Shown one piece after another: positions 41,196 through 53,425 of a stretch of DNA of 64,000 nt. The notes under the pieces were generated by a model, which saw nothing but the letters and a program-made list of their open reading frames with translations, was not told where the DNA came from and ran no database searches. Position numbers and translations under genes: made by a program. Positions within the stretch are counted from its first letter, which is position 1. The number at the start of each line of letters is the position of its first letter. Source of the DNA: Oxyruncus cristatus (Eukaryota > Chordata > Aves > Passeriformes > Cotingidae); the NCBI GenBank assembly GCA_013399855.1, contig VXAY01005956.1, positions 1,347,319 to 1,411,318 of the forward strand, written 5' to 3'.

Positions 41196-42853
41196 GCTGC
41201 AGATTTTGCTCTCTGTACATTTCTCTGAGGATGAAACGACTTGCGATGGAGAGTTAAACCAGGCTCCTGATGCTGCCCAAAGTCTGGGGTCAGCACTAAG
41301 GGGTACTCGGGGTGTGCTGAGTTTTCCAGTAGCCTCTGCTGCAGGTGGGAATTGCCCTTCAAATGCAGCAGTCACTCGGGGGCTTCATTTCCCCAGCAGA
41401 TTAGAGCTGGCATGCTGAAAGAGAGCAGCTGGCACTGAGGTTTCATCAAGGGTGGCAGGGCAGAGGGGACCTGGCAGCATGACTCAGCTCTCCTAGGAAG
41501 TAGAAAAAGGAGCATTTTTCATGTGGCTTCATCACCTCCAGCCACACACATTTGTCACAGTACCCCCTTGCCAAAAGGATGAACCTCATCTGCCTGGAGC
41601 TGGCTGAGAAAAGGGGAGCAAATGGTGGTGGTAGTGGTGGCTGTTCTTACTTTTTCACTTTTTCCTTTCAAAATGTAAACTCTTGAACTAATCTTCATGC
41701 AATCCTACAAACAGCAGCAGCCACATTTCCAGGCAGCTGCAAATCATGGCTGAGGTTGCCAAACCAGACAAGGTTGCGAGGGGCAGTGGACAACCTCACG
41801 GAGGAGAAAAAACCAGAAAGCAGCTGAGAAAACTCCAAAGTTGGTTTAACAGATAAACAACAGGTAACTTGAGGAAAACTGATCCTAATGTTACTGCCCA
41901 AATTTGCCAAATATTTCTGGCCTAGGAAGGCCAATCTCACATAGTATCTTTTCTCCTTTTAACCACTTCCTAATAACTCATTCCTGATGTGCTCATAGGT
42001 GAACAGGTTCTCAAAAGAGAGAATGTCTCTTTCTGAAGGCCAATCTACATACATGCCTAAAAACATCATCAGGGACTCTTATGTAGCTCATATCACCATG
42101 AACTGCTGTTTAACATCAGCTTCACATGTGGTTTGTGTGCTGAACACATTTGCATTAGCTATAATAAAGTCCTTCCCAACTGTATGGACACAGTATGGAA
42201 GGAAAAGATCCCCCTGAGCACACGTGCCTTTTCCAGTAAAAGATATCTAAAATCACTTTGAAATGCAGCTGGTAAATGAAATTCCTATCTATCATACGGA
42301 GCTGACACTGCATGGCTTTTCTTCTGGACCATGTGCATAGGAGAGGCTGGAGAGTCTCAGTCTTTTAGTGACAATATTTAGGCTTTGCTTCCTACTCCTT
42401 AGCTCCATGGACCTTGGGAAGCTCCAGCCAGACTTTTCAGATATAAATAAGGCTTCACAAGCTCTTCGTCTTTCGTGCTGGCAGTGAAGCATCCTGTGGT
42501 CTAGAGCGGCTTGTCATGGGCCAAATTCATTCTTGAGGGAGTTGTGCAGTTAAATCATCTTAATTGGCTGCCAAACTGTAGTGCTTCCATCTCTCACTTG
42601 AGCCTTACCAACATCCACTGCCTCAGCCTCAACCAGGGAGGAGGGGAGGGAAGATGTGTCCTTGGCTGGGGAATAGGGCCACAGCACCTTGCCTGAGGTT
42701 GTTGTGAAATTCTGTATGAAAATGAGCATCCAAAAGCCCATCTTCTACTACCCCTGACTGCCATACTTGTAGGAGACACTCCTCCCTCTACTCAGCAGGG
42801 GGGCATTTTTTGGTACTGTGGGAATCCCACATGCTGGCTGTAGGAATAATTAT

Positions 42854-42988
42854 CCCCCCCCCTTTTTTTTTTTTTTTTTCAGTCACAAAATCTACTTATT
42901 TCCTGAGCAATGTTCTAATTTGCTTGATGCTTATGAGATATATTGCCTGCTTCCTACTCTGTTCCTATTGGGCCAGCTGCAAGGTTGN
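42854..42988 (+). repeat. C9-T17 homopolymer pair and an unresolved base
   Basis: Nine C are followed by 17 T (42854-42879), and an N stands at 42988. The ambiguity shows limited assembly accuracy in this part of the window. Confidence 0.95.
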
Positions 42989-43724
42989 CCCCTGAATTCA
43001 GAAGTCACACTAACAGTGCTGTATAGCACAGGTTTATGTGGAGCCATTCATCATTCATAGCTGGGATCACAGAACACTTCACAGCCGATTACAAGGTTAC
43101 ACATGCAGGGAATGACATGAGCTGCCAGTCTGAAGTCAAGCTTCAAGCTGGTTTTTGGGCACACCCAGAGGATGCAAAGGACTCAGGGAGTGAATGGCAC
43201 ATGCAGCATCAGACCTGCCCTTCTTCCCACTGACCCAAAAGACATCTCTCTCTGATGTTTGCTGGCCCCTTGAACACAAAAATGGGCACCTGCAACACCA
43301 TTCCAGATTTCCTTCAGCAGTGACTTACGTCAAGGAAGGATCGGGGCTCTAGCACCTGCTTTACAGGTAACCATTCACACAAGTGGGATGGGGAACACTG
43401 CAAAAGCTGTAGCCTGATTGGACCAGAGGGCTTTACACTGCTCATGTGGTGCAGAAAGTAGAACATATCAGCTATTGGCCTTTGTTCAAAGCAGGACGTT
43501 CCAATAGATAATGAGGCTCAAATCCAGACTAAAACCTACTGATATGGCTCTCCAGGCGTCCTTCTGTGACACCGTCTGTGTTCTGAGCTCGCCACCCCCC
43601 TCCCTGCCACTGCCTGGGCTGAGCTGTCCCTGCAGCACCTCCAGCACACGCAACTCTCCAGGCTAAGATAAAAACATTTTAAGCAGGACTGTTAAGTGTG
43701 AGGGGCCACAGAGCAAAACACAGC

Positions 43725-44045
43725 GGTGGCTCCTGTATCTTGGAGACAGCGGCCCGAGATGGACCCTGCGCAGGGAGCGCTGCGGTTCGTCTCTCCCCGG
43801 CGGGCACCTTGACCTCGGCTGCTCCGCACCGAGGGCTCAGCCTTGCAGGCTGGGCAGCCGCATCACGTGCTGCTCAGCCTCTCCTGAGAGCCCGTTACAT
43901 CTCTTTTGAGCTGGTATTCTTGGCACTGCCTCTTAAGAGCTATTTCTGCAGCGATGATATAAAACCTGGCGCTTCCAGTTTTGTCCTCCCTGGGGGGACG
44001 GACGCGCCCCTGCGCCGAGGGTCGGCGGCTGAGCTGCAGTGCTTT
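43725..44045. promoter_or_regulatory. CpG-rich patch beyond the AFF3 3' end
   Basis: CpG dinucleotides are dense here (for example 'agcggcccgagatgg', 'ctccccggcgggcacc', 'gggacggacgcgcccctgcg'), in a window where CpG is otherwise rare. The patch begins roughly 370 bases past the inferred AFF3 polyadenylation site. It could be a small CpG island, such as an enhancer or non-coding promoter, or only a local GC-rich segment. The 142-codon plus-strand frame through it (43698-44126) has no recognisable domain. Confidence 0.35.
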
Positions 44046-44433
44046 GGTCACGCTGGAGCCCTGGGCTGCCTGTCAGCCAGCAACCAAAAAAACCCCTCCT
44101 TTGGAGCCTGGCCCCTTTGCTCTTGAGGTTGGTTTTGGGACAGACAGGATTTAGGCTGCTGCCTTGCAGCTGAGGCCCCTCAGGGATGGGGAAAGCACAG
44201 TATTGATCCCGTTACCTCACAGCTGGTATCAGCACTACATTATTTTCTAACATCAAGTCATTTTAAGTCGCCGCAATGACACAAACCCATTGATTAAAAA
44301 TTAAAACCCGTGACAGCTCTCCCACAAACAGTACTTACTGTACCATACTTATTGTATCCTGGGAGGAGAATGAGAAAATAGCAGAAGACAGAATAATTTA
44401 TAGTGATAAAATGGGTTACATTTTCATAAAAAT

Positions 44434-44439
44434 TTTATT
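44434..44439 (-). terminator. Probable distal polyadenylation signal of AFF3
   Basis: The minus strand reads AAGTAAAATAAAATTTTTATG, which contains a canonical AATAAA. It is preceded by U-rich and A-rich UTR sequence and followed by TGAAAATGTAACCC, so cleavage is expected around 44405-44425. The plus-strand sequence beyond it (towards 44000) changes abruptly to GC-rich, CpG-bearing DNA, consistent with the end of the transcript. Confidence 0.5.
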
Positions 44440-45124
44440 TTACTTTTTTTTTTTAAATAATTCAATGCACTGGCAGTATAATTAATCCCTCTATGAGAGA
44501 CACGAATGTACCAGTTCAACCAATATTATTTATACAGAGACATTGTGTTTAAAAACAACAAAAGTACATTTAAAATGTTTGTACATAAAGTATTACTGTT
44601 ATTTTTTTTTCTGAAGAAGGAACAAATGTAAACAAAATGCATAATTGTGCAACACGTTGGAAATACAAAGCAAAACAGGCAAGATACAATTTTATACATA
44701 TAAAGCAAAAGAAATCAAACTTTTATAACTATACAACATTTCAGTAATTGCTTGACATTTTAACAGTTACCTTGGTCTGTACAAAACATCTTAACTTATA
44801 CTTAAAACTTTACAAGAATAACATGCTTGTTCAGAACAAAGACACCTTGTGGAATTGCAATGATTATTGGTATGATACTTGCACACATGAGAAAAAAAAA
44901 AGGCTACTTCAATAGTAAATAAAAAGTAAGAACATAAGAACGTAAGGTAAAAGGCCATTTAGTAAACCATAATCTAATTCCAATAGCTAATTAAGTTGCA
45001 CTGCAATGCAGAAATTAAATCTGACTTTTGCTGGAAGACCATAAGGTCATAATGTTGCTCTATTTCCAGGAACCAGAAGAAAGCATATATAAATTTTCCT
45101 GATATTTTGGTTAATTATACATGT

Positions 45125-45132
<8 letters not shown>

Positions 45133-45159
<27 letters not shown>
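45133..45159 (+). repeat. (AC)n microsatellite
   Basis: An uninterrupted AC repeat of about 13 units, followed by A-rich sequence (aaaagaaaaaaaacg) that leads into the palindrome at 45174. Confidence 0.95.
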
Positions 45160-45163
<4 letters not shown>

Positions 45164-45173
45164 AAAAAAAACG

Positions 45174-45334
45174 AAAAAAAAAGTATTTGCCACAACAGCC
45201 AGAAATGGTGGGTAAGAGAACACACACACGACTACTCCCAACATGGCAGGGTTAAAAAACCAGGACAGATAGAAAAAGCAAACACCCACTGAGTTTGCCA
45301 GGATTACTTCTCCTGAACCTTAGTTGTATTTTGA

Positions 45335-45368
<34 letters not shown>

Positions 45369-45529
45369 TCAAAATACAACTAAGGTTCAGGAGAAGTAAT
45401 CCTGGCAAACTCAGGGGGGGTTTGCTTTTTCTTTCTGTCCTGGTTTTTTAACCCTGCCATGTTGGGAGGAGTCGTGTGTGTGTTCTCTTACCCACCCTTT
45501 CTGGCTGTTGTGGCAAATACTTTTTTTTT
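45174..45529. repeat. Near-perfect palindrome, arms of 178 bp
   Basis: The left arm 45174-45351 and the right arm 45352-45529 are reverse complements without a single gap, and there is no spacer. The centre is T17 followed by A17. Over the 169 paired positions before the terminal A/T runs I count five mismatches. Reading the right arm on the plus strand, three of the five are T-to-G beside existing Gs, one is A-to-C and one A-to-T. The arms hold unique-looking sequence such as 'cacaacagccagaaa' and 'gaaccttagttgtattttga'. It lies in the inferred AFF3 3' UTR. A fold-back sequencing or assembly artefact at the homopolymer is at least as likely as a true palindrome. Confidence 0.95.
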
Positions 45530-46440
45530 TGTTTTTTTTTTTTTTTTTCTCAGAAGACAGGAAGCAACTTGAATTGAACTGAGCCATTTAAAAATTCTGG
45601 GAGTACTACAGCCAAAGACAAAACACAAACTAAAGGAGAGCTCAAAACCAGAGCAAAACATCACCAGATCTTTGACTTGCTTTAATATTCTGGGATGATG
45701 TGTCCTAGAACTTTTCAATGTGGGTTTTAAAAAACCCAGCATTTAAGATTCAGTAGAAGATATGCAATCCAGAGATGTCAAAAATACAGACAGGAATAAA
45801 TTATACAATATTTTATGGAAATACAAGGACTGTCAGCTTGGATAAAATGTACATAATTTTTAAGTGTCCTCAAATGGTACATATGGCTAAAATTAAACTC
45901 CTGATTGCAGCAGCCTAACATATTCAGTGCCTGATTCTGCAACCTGTGTGCTGAGCACTCATTCACTCAGTTACTTCTGTGGCCTTCAGTGGGGAAACCT
46001 GCCGATCAGGATGCTCAGGGGAAGAACGGCAGAATTGGTCCTAGGTAAGTATTTGCCATGACTTTTAAATGTACAAAACCCATTTGGCTTGGAAAAACCA
46101 CTTTAGCCTGCTGCAGTGTCTTTGAACTAAATTAACAGATTCCATCTCTAGACTGAGAGCATTTATGACATGTTTGAATTTATTTGCCATTTTTCTATGC
46201 AAGCTAATGCTGACGCCAGTAAATATTTAAACTGGGAAGTAATGAAATTGCAACATGCCTTTTAGTTAAAACCAAAACATATGCAAGCCTAGATGGCAGG
46301 CAGAAATCACCCTCCAATTCTTTTAGCAGGGATTATCTGGTGCTGAATCAGAATAGTTCAATATACACTGAGCTTCAGTGTGCATCTATAAAGCTGCATT
46401 AGAGGGTGCAGCACAGTATGAGAAGGGAGAGGACTAGTTT

Positions 46441-46500
46441 TTCAGCTGGTGTAAATCAGCACTGACATCTACGGAGCTACTTAGAGGCACATCAGCTGAA
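46441..46500. repeat. Imperfect hairpin repeat (gtgtaaatcagc type)
   Basis: The 60 bases begin 'ttcagctggtgtaaatcagc' and end 'acatcagctgaa', so the outer 12 bases of each end pair with one mismatch. A related half-copy in inverted orientation occurs at about 46889-46906 (cagtttacaccagctgag). This resembles a hairpin-forming ancient amniote repeat that I know from turtle, crocodile and bird sequence, but I cannot name the family. Confidence 0.5.
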
Positions 46501-48971
46501 GCTTCATCCCCCAGTCATCAGAAACGTGCAGCCATCATTCAGTCTGTATGCAAAACTCAGTGGTGGAAGTGCAGAGTGAAGTGTAATCGACATCAGATAA
46601 AAAGCTGCTCTGTTAGTCTAGTTTCTGATAAGGCTTTTCCAGACTGTGTGGTCTAAAGCAGTTTTATGATGTGCTGTATACTGCATAGCTTTGCAAAATA
46701 CAGTATTTCCTTACAGGCAAGGATTATGGTACATTAATCATTTCATTGGCATGATCGGTAAAAAGGCATGATGATAAAAGCTCTGGGAGTTTATCTGCAT
46801 GGAGATATATTGGCAAAAATTAGTCTGGGGTTAGAGGGTTTGCTCCTCAGTGTGTCTATATTGGATTAAGTCCACTGAAATCAGTTCTCAGTTTACACCA
46901 GCTGAGCAACTTTTACTCTACCTCTGTTATAAATAAAACTTTTGTGTTGCTTCATTCATAAATTCAGGGGTAAATGCCTCCTGCCAGTGGGTCAAAGCTT
47001 CTCCATGTCCACAACGCCGTGTTACTTGTCACTGAAGTCAGTGGTGGTTTCTGTGAGCAAGGGCTGAATCAACATAGGGTCTGGTCGAAGAGCAAGTCTG
47101 CTTGCAGTTAGTCCAGCACTAGTCCAGAGACCTTGAACTACTTTCAGTGAGGTGAGTGCTCAGCCAGAACAAAAAAGGGTACAATTCCATTGAATTAATT
47201 GGGTTAATGCAACTCAATTTCTGGCTTAATAAACTTAAATGCAGTAATGTTATGCCATTTTTGTTAATCAGCTTCTCCTTTGATAAACAGTACTCAGCAA
47301 GCTCTGTAAGACCTGCATTATTGCCACATGATAGCAGAATTTGGTGCCATGAATTTCACCAGCTGAGCCAAGTTATTTTGCATTTGCTTTAGCTCAGAGT
47401 TTGGTCTATTGTAGTCACTCTTGTCCAATAAAACAATGAAATTCACTTCAGAATCTGATCTTCTTTTTAATTCAGAGATGCAAATAAGTGAGTGGAAATT
47501 AGGGCTATCCATACTTGATGGGTCTTTCAAAGGTATTACAAAACGGTGACACACAACTGTAAACTTATATCCAGCACAGAGAGCTTACAGAACTTGCATA
47601 GAGAGGAACTCACTTAAAACCAAAGAAGAAGGCAAGTCTCAGACAGCTGCTTTGTCCACTCATGTGACTTTTATGACTGGCATCAGCAGGGCTCAGGTGA
47701 GGCCAGCAAGCAAGAGTGGTCCTGTTGACACTACAATTTAAACTGCAATTCTGCATACAACGGATATTGCCTGACTTCTGTGCTGTTACTGCGAGCACGG
47801 CTTCTCTCAACTTGTTTGGCATTTCCAGATGCAGTGGAAGTACAAGTGAGTGCTCAAATCCCAGTCCCATCTGCAGCTGCAAAGGACCAAGACCTGAAAG
47901 CAGTGCAGAGCCACAGCTCTGCTGCACCCAGGTGGTGGGGCTGGGGTCCCTGAGTCCTGCTGGGCATAGCACTGGTCCCCCAGTACAGTGGACAGGGCTG
48001 TGTGGATTCACACCACAGAGACCTGTAGTAGTCCAACACCCAGTGTTGGCTGAGGGCTCAGGGAGCTCTGTGTGGCTCCACAGCCTGTGGTGGGCAACAT
48101 CAGGTCACACATGGCTACTTGAGCTGGCCCCTGAACCCCTGGGCTTGGTCCTTGCTGGAGTTGTAAAAATAATGGTTTAACTGTATGGTGACTTCAGGGC
48201 AGCGACAAGAATTAGCTCTCTATGACGTGTGGTGGCACTCTGAGGGGGATTAAGAATTGGATGGGATGGTGCCATATTCTAGTTTTACAGCACACCATGG
48301 TATAGGTGTTATTTTGCAGGACATATCAACAATTATGAATCCCCCTTCCCAAGAAGCACACACAGGTTAAATTCATAATGCCAGACCCCACCAACTTGTC
48401 CCAGGTTCTTTAAGCCACTCTTGATATCTTTAATTGCCTGATATGATCACAGTGCCAATGAGCTGCCTGACATGTTGCTACATACCCTGTGGTCCTGGCA
48501 ACTGCTTATCATCTCATAGTATTTCCATTACAGGGCCTCCTAATGAGGCCAGGTTTGAGTCTCATCTGACACCAGTTTTAAGCAGTTAACTCATCTGCAC
48601 CTGAATTTGCTCTCATGTCTGTAGAGCCACAACATCCCCCTTAGCTGTACACAAGATCTGAACTCAATCTATCCTGACTTCAGCAGCTACCACCAGGGGT
48701 TTAAACTGGTGTGAGATGATCAGAATCACTGATCTTGGAAGACAAAACATCTCTGAAGAAAAAAAAAGGCTTAAGCCACCAAGTCCATCAGAAAGGCAGG
48801 TCTGATAAGAATACCAGGGAGAGGAGGACTGCTCTCTGAGTCAGGCAGGAACATTTTGCATCCAGTGGGAGGTTTCAGTAATGAAGGAAAGCCTAACAGC
48901 TCTTAGCCTATGCCTGTAGGCTAAATATCAGGTGATACAACTAAAATATACCACTATATCTAGTGAGATAC

Positions 48972-49035
48972 ATACATATATATATATATACACAAATGTG
49001 TGTGTATGTTTGTATATATATATATCTATATCTAT
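48972..49035. repeat. (TA)n/(TG)n cruciform-prone tract
   Basis: An 'atatatatatatat' run, a 'tgtgtgtatg' core and a second 'tatatatatata' run followed by 'ctatatctatc' make an imperfect inverted repeat in the inferred AFF3 3' UTR. Length polymorphism is likely. Confidence 0.85.
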
Positions 49036-49698
49036 CTCATTAGAGAATGCCTATATGCATTGGTGAGTATAGTGCTCTGGTTATATCATGGAAGTCCAGG
49101 AGGATTTGACCCTTCCCAAAATTAAGAAGACTTGTTTTCTTTGTATTTATAAAGTAATACGTAAAATAAAGCTGGAAGATGTCAATAAGGACAGGGGACT
49201 GGTTTTTCATCTTCATCCCCTTTGCCTCACTCCCAGTGCCCTTGTGTGAGGTCAGGGAGATGCTGTGAGAGGCAAAAGCCCTTTGCAATCACCTCTCATT
49301 GGTGCAGCCTGCCTAGAGATGGGACACTTCTACACTTGCTTCAGAATGACAAATTAATTGTCTTTGGTGACTTGTGAAATATTTTGTCTTCCTTAAAACT
49401 TCAAGACACTGGTCTACAGCAAATGAGTTAACCTGAAAAACAGTGTGTTGACAGCACATTCAGTTTTGACACTGACCTCAGGGACCACAGGACCAAGATG
49501 ACAAAGTGTTGCTACTTTCTGCCACAACTTCATTGCCTGCAAGAGACAGTAGGTGCAAACAGGAGCATCACATACTGCAGAGGAACACTTGAATAATGCC
49601 ATTACCACCAGCAGTGGTACGAGTGTTTTCTGTTTACAGCTATCATACATTTTTTCCTGTGCTATGAAGTAATGAACAAGGACTTTTTGTTGCAAATC

Positions 49699-49730
49699 CA
49701 CACACACACACACAGACACACACACCCACA
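49699..49730 (+). repeat. (CA)n microsatellite
   Basis: CA repeats with single interruptions (cacagacaca, cacccaca), in the inferred AFF3 3' UTR. Confidence 0.9.
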
Positions 49731-52700
49731 TGTGCTTGCTTCAATGCTGTGTGTAGTGGAGTTCCTCCTGAACTCAGAGAGAAGAAATATGTTAATACTT
49801 AAGTCAGAGTCCTTACCAGCCCCATTTTTGCTATCTGTTAAGTTGCCCTCACAAAACTAATGACTGGATTTAGACAGCATTAAATGCTGATAAAAATATA
49901 TGACAACTTTTCATCCAAAGTACCCAAAAACATCAGTGAATCTAAACTGTTACAATAAAAGAACATATTAAAACCTGTGGAATTAAAAAAAGCATGGAAA
50001 TAAGGGTCCAGAATCAATTCTCAGATTTTGTTTCTTTAGGAGGAATGAAGATCTCCAATGTTATTTTTTTAAAAAGTCCACATGACTACCATGACTCCAT
50101 ATGACCTGTCCCTATCTTTCAAAGGAGATAATTTATAAATGAGGCAATATATTCACAGAGAGAGGATATGAAGAATTAAAAGTCCAAAGAACATGTAAGA
50201 AAAAGTGAAATGAAGCTGTTAGAAGCAAGCTGTGAGAGTTGCCACCACCACTATCAGCAAAAAGGCTTTCCTTCCCATCCCTGCTCTGGAGCATCAAAAA
50301 CACATCACATGGCTGGAGATACTGCACTCGGAGCAGGATATTCTGCCTGCACATTGTCAAATACTTCACTTAGGAGCTGCTGCAGCCCTTGACACGGAGG
50401 TTAAGTGCTATGCAAATGCCTCGCCTCAGCACTTAGCACTTTGCTGCCCTTGGATCTCGCACCCGTGGAGCTCCCCAAATGCTTGAGTTTAGCCCTTTAC
50501 TGGCCTGCTTCCCTCACTGCTGAACTATCAGTATTGCTCCAAACCTCCTCAAGCAGGGGTCACAAATGGCGGTCAGTTCTGGCAATTTTTTTATGAAGCT
50601 TGGTGTCCTTCTTAAATCCCAGCTGCAGAAATCGGGAGATTACATCACTGTCCCAGTTTATCACTATTAAAAACAAATGTGTGTTTTCCAGCCCTTGTCA
50701 CGTTTGGAGAATGCCTGAAAATGTGTCGTGAAATCAGTCTCAAAGCTCAGTATCCAGAAGGCAATACAAGAACCAAGGAGTTTATTAAAAAAAAAAAAAA
50801 ATAAATCCAACCCCCAAAAAACAACACAATTTCAAGCCAATCTTGTAATTTTTGGTGCTTGGTTCATGAGTTTGAGAGTCTGGATTGGGCAGTGTTAAGC
50901 GCAGACATTGCAAACGCCCCCAGCACAGACATGCTGCTTCCCCACGGACTGAAACAAACAAACAATCTCATTTGATTAACTCTGCTGGAAGTAATATTTT
51001 AAGGGGTAAAAATGATTCCACAAAGATGACATGTTGGCAATTGAAATGAGATGAATATAGTGCCTGTAAAAGTGCAATAATCCTTAATAACTAACCCAAA
51101 AGAAGCATCATCCCCAGGGATAAGACGGTAATTCACTCTCCATATTTAATTTGTTTCTAAGCTGCTTTTGAAACAAGACTGCTAAATAGTAAGTTGGCTT
51201 GTGATCTCAGACTTGACTGCTGGACTTACTGTAATCATGCCATTGATTCAGCATACATTTCAACCTAAGTCACGGGATACAAATCAGGTGGGCTAATTCC
51301 TTAAGCTGTTTAAGCAAAAGGTTGTGAGCACGGGGGAAATTTAGAGATAGGAGCCTGTTTACCACAAGCAACGGGGGAAAAGATAATACATTGTCTTCAC
51401 TGAGTGACTGCAGCTAACTCTGAACAAGCATAGCTATCCCTCATAAATGCATGGAAGTCTAGGATTTCAGTCTACATTAAAGGAACAAGTGACGACAATG
51501 CACTTAATCAGAATAAACAGTTACTTGCAAAAAGAATGGAAAACTCTGGCTTATGACAAAACCAACCCAACACTACTGCATCTCAACTACCCAACCTGTT
51601 AAAAAAAAATAAAAATCAAGTGTTTTGTTTTCTTTTTCTTAAAAAAAACTCCCAAAACAACCAACAACCACCTTTCATCTACCACCAGTTCTGAATAGTT
51701 CTTACTGTCCTGGTTTTATTCATTAGCTGCTGGGGCCAGAATCAGCATGACAAATGCTTCAGATTCAGGTTTCAGCCGTGTTACTGAAACCCTCAGAGAA
51801 CAGATAAGGGTGTATCGACCACTTCAGGAACAGGAATGTGCAGATAATACAGGATGTGCATGTTCTGCAAATGTCCTTTGCAGAAAACCCTAAACTGGAT
51901 GATTTCTCTAATGATGCATGTTGGCTATGTTTACAATACAGCCTCGTGGAACAAAATGTTAGGAATTATTGATTTTGAAGAAAAGGTGGTACTACAGGGA
52001 GCTAATATACAATAGCTACAGAAATGTTTGTCTTATATGTGCATTGGGCAGAGTCCTTAAACTGCTCTTACTGCAAATATCCAAGGCTTGCTCTAAAAAT
52101 CGTAACAGTTTGAACCTTTTAAATGCAAATTTGTCCTATTTATCTGGTCACAACCCAGTGAGTAGAACCCAATAACTCACCAGATTAAAGGATATAGAGG
52201 TTTATATAGCAGAAGGTAATTGCAATTAACTAATATCTGGATGGCATTTAATACACATATTGTATTATTTCAATGAGATGAGACAGAATAATATTTACAT
52301 TGCTATGAGCATTTTCTGTTTATAGAAATGGAATTTACAGTTCAGTAAGGTATGCAGGTGTTATATCAAGAATGAGATGAGACCATTTAAAGTCTTGTGA
52401 ATTATTGATATAAATTCATTTTGTTTTGTTTCATGCACCAGCGCTTCTTGCAGTGGCACCAGAAGAGCAGTGCAGTTTATAACAGGGAAAAAAAATAAGA
52501 GGAAAGAGCAAATGTGAAATGGTGCAATTTATTCACAATTGCTTTGAAATTCTATCTGAATTGTCTCATTATTATTCACGCATTAGAGGAATGGTCCAAA
52601 ACATGACAGCATGGGTAAACAGATGCAGAGCTTGGAAAATAGGTAATCTGACTGAAGTATTCATGGCCATTATTAAACAAATGTTATATTGCTTTTGGGT

Positions 52701-53419
52701 AAATCTGGTGATTTTATTTAATTTGACATTGTTTTCAAGATAGCAAGATAATACTGTTCGTTTCTAATGCTCTGAAATGAACAAAACAGGTGAAAATTGA
52801 TGCCACATGGAATTATAATGTTTCAACAGTAGCTGGTTAGTTAAACTTCTAGATAGTTTCATGAAGAATCTGCATACACTTATTAATGGACTTTTACATA
52901 CAATATCAATGCTTAGAGTGCAGCAGTCCTGTTAAAATCTGCTTTCAGTGAGTCACTATGCAAGGAGAGATTGTTCTATGAAGAAAATCTTGGATGAGTA
53001 TTTGTTTGAGACTAAACAGTAAAACAGAAAGAAAATTCACAGATTTAGTATAGGAATGGTAGATAAGACTAAGAAAGCTAATACTTTGAAACTGCCTAAA
53101 AACTGCAATAAATTCTGCTGCCTACTGAAATTATTAAGCCAACAATAAACAGGAAGAATGGAATATCAAAACCTCATTGCATAGTGTGTCATCATTCTTT
53201 AATGAGGCATTCCTTCAACCTTTTACCTCTTAACACCTTTGGTGATCTTACATTATGTAGCTGTAAGATATTCAATGTTCTCTTTTAGAGATTAAACCTA
53301 CAGGAAGTATGAAATCTTAGGAATGTACTGAGTCAGGTAATGATGCCAGAATTAAGCGTCGAAAAGCTTGGTTCAGGTTCAGAAGATGATTTTGAATGTA
53401 TAGCTATAACTTCTACTAA

Positions 53420-53425
53420 TTTATT
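53420..53425 (-). terminator. Candidate proximal polyadenylation signal of AFF3
   Basis: This is a minus-strand AATAAA about 412 bases after the stop codon, in the context CTGAAATAAATTAG. Use of it would give a short 3' UTR isoform. No clear GU-rich element follows, so it may be weak. Similar hexamers occur farther downstream at 52718-52713, 52533-52528 and 50786-50781. Confidence 0.25.

Larger units (their letters stand above)
35731..43724. other. Intergenic DNA, no gene seen
   Basis: Only short frames without domains. 38600-38960 and 39230-39370 look like conserved non-coding DNA (AT-rich, low CpG, no repeat). 37930-38520 is GC-richer with several overlapping chance frames. Confidence 0.55.

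Noticed and set aside
41096..41375. Phe-rich hydrophobic minus-strand frames as membrane proteins
   Set aside because: They are translations of the poly-A/GAAA tract.
43698..44126. 142-codon plus-strand frame through the CpG-rich patch
   Set aside because: GC- and CpG-rich sequence lacks stop codons by composition. No domain or conserved motif.
47716..48180. 154-codon plus-strand frame antisense to the AFF3 UTR
   Set aside because: No recognisable domain and a matching 133-codon frame on the other strand; looks like a chance result of GC-rich sequence.
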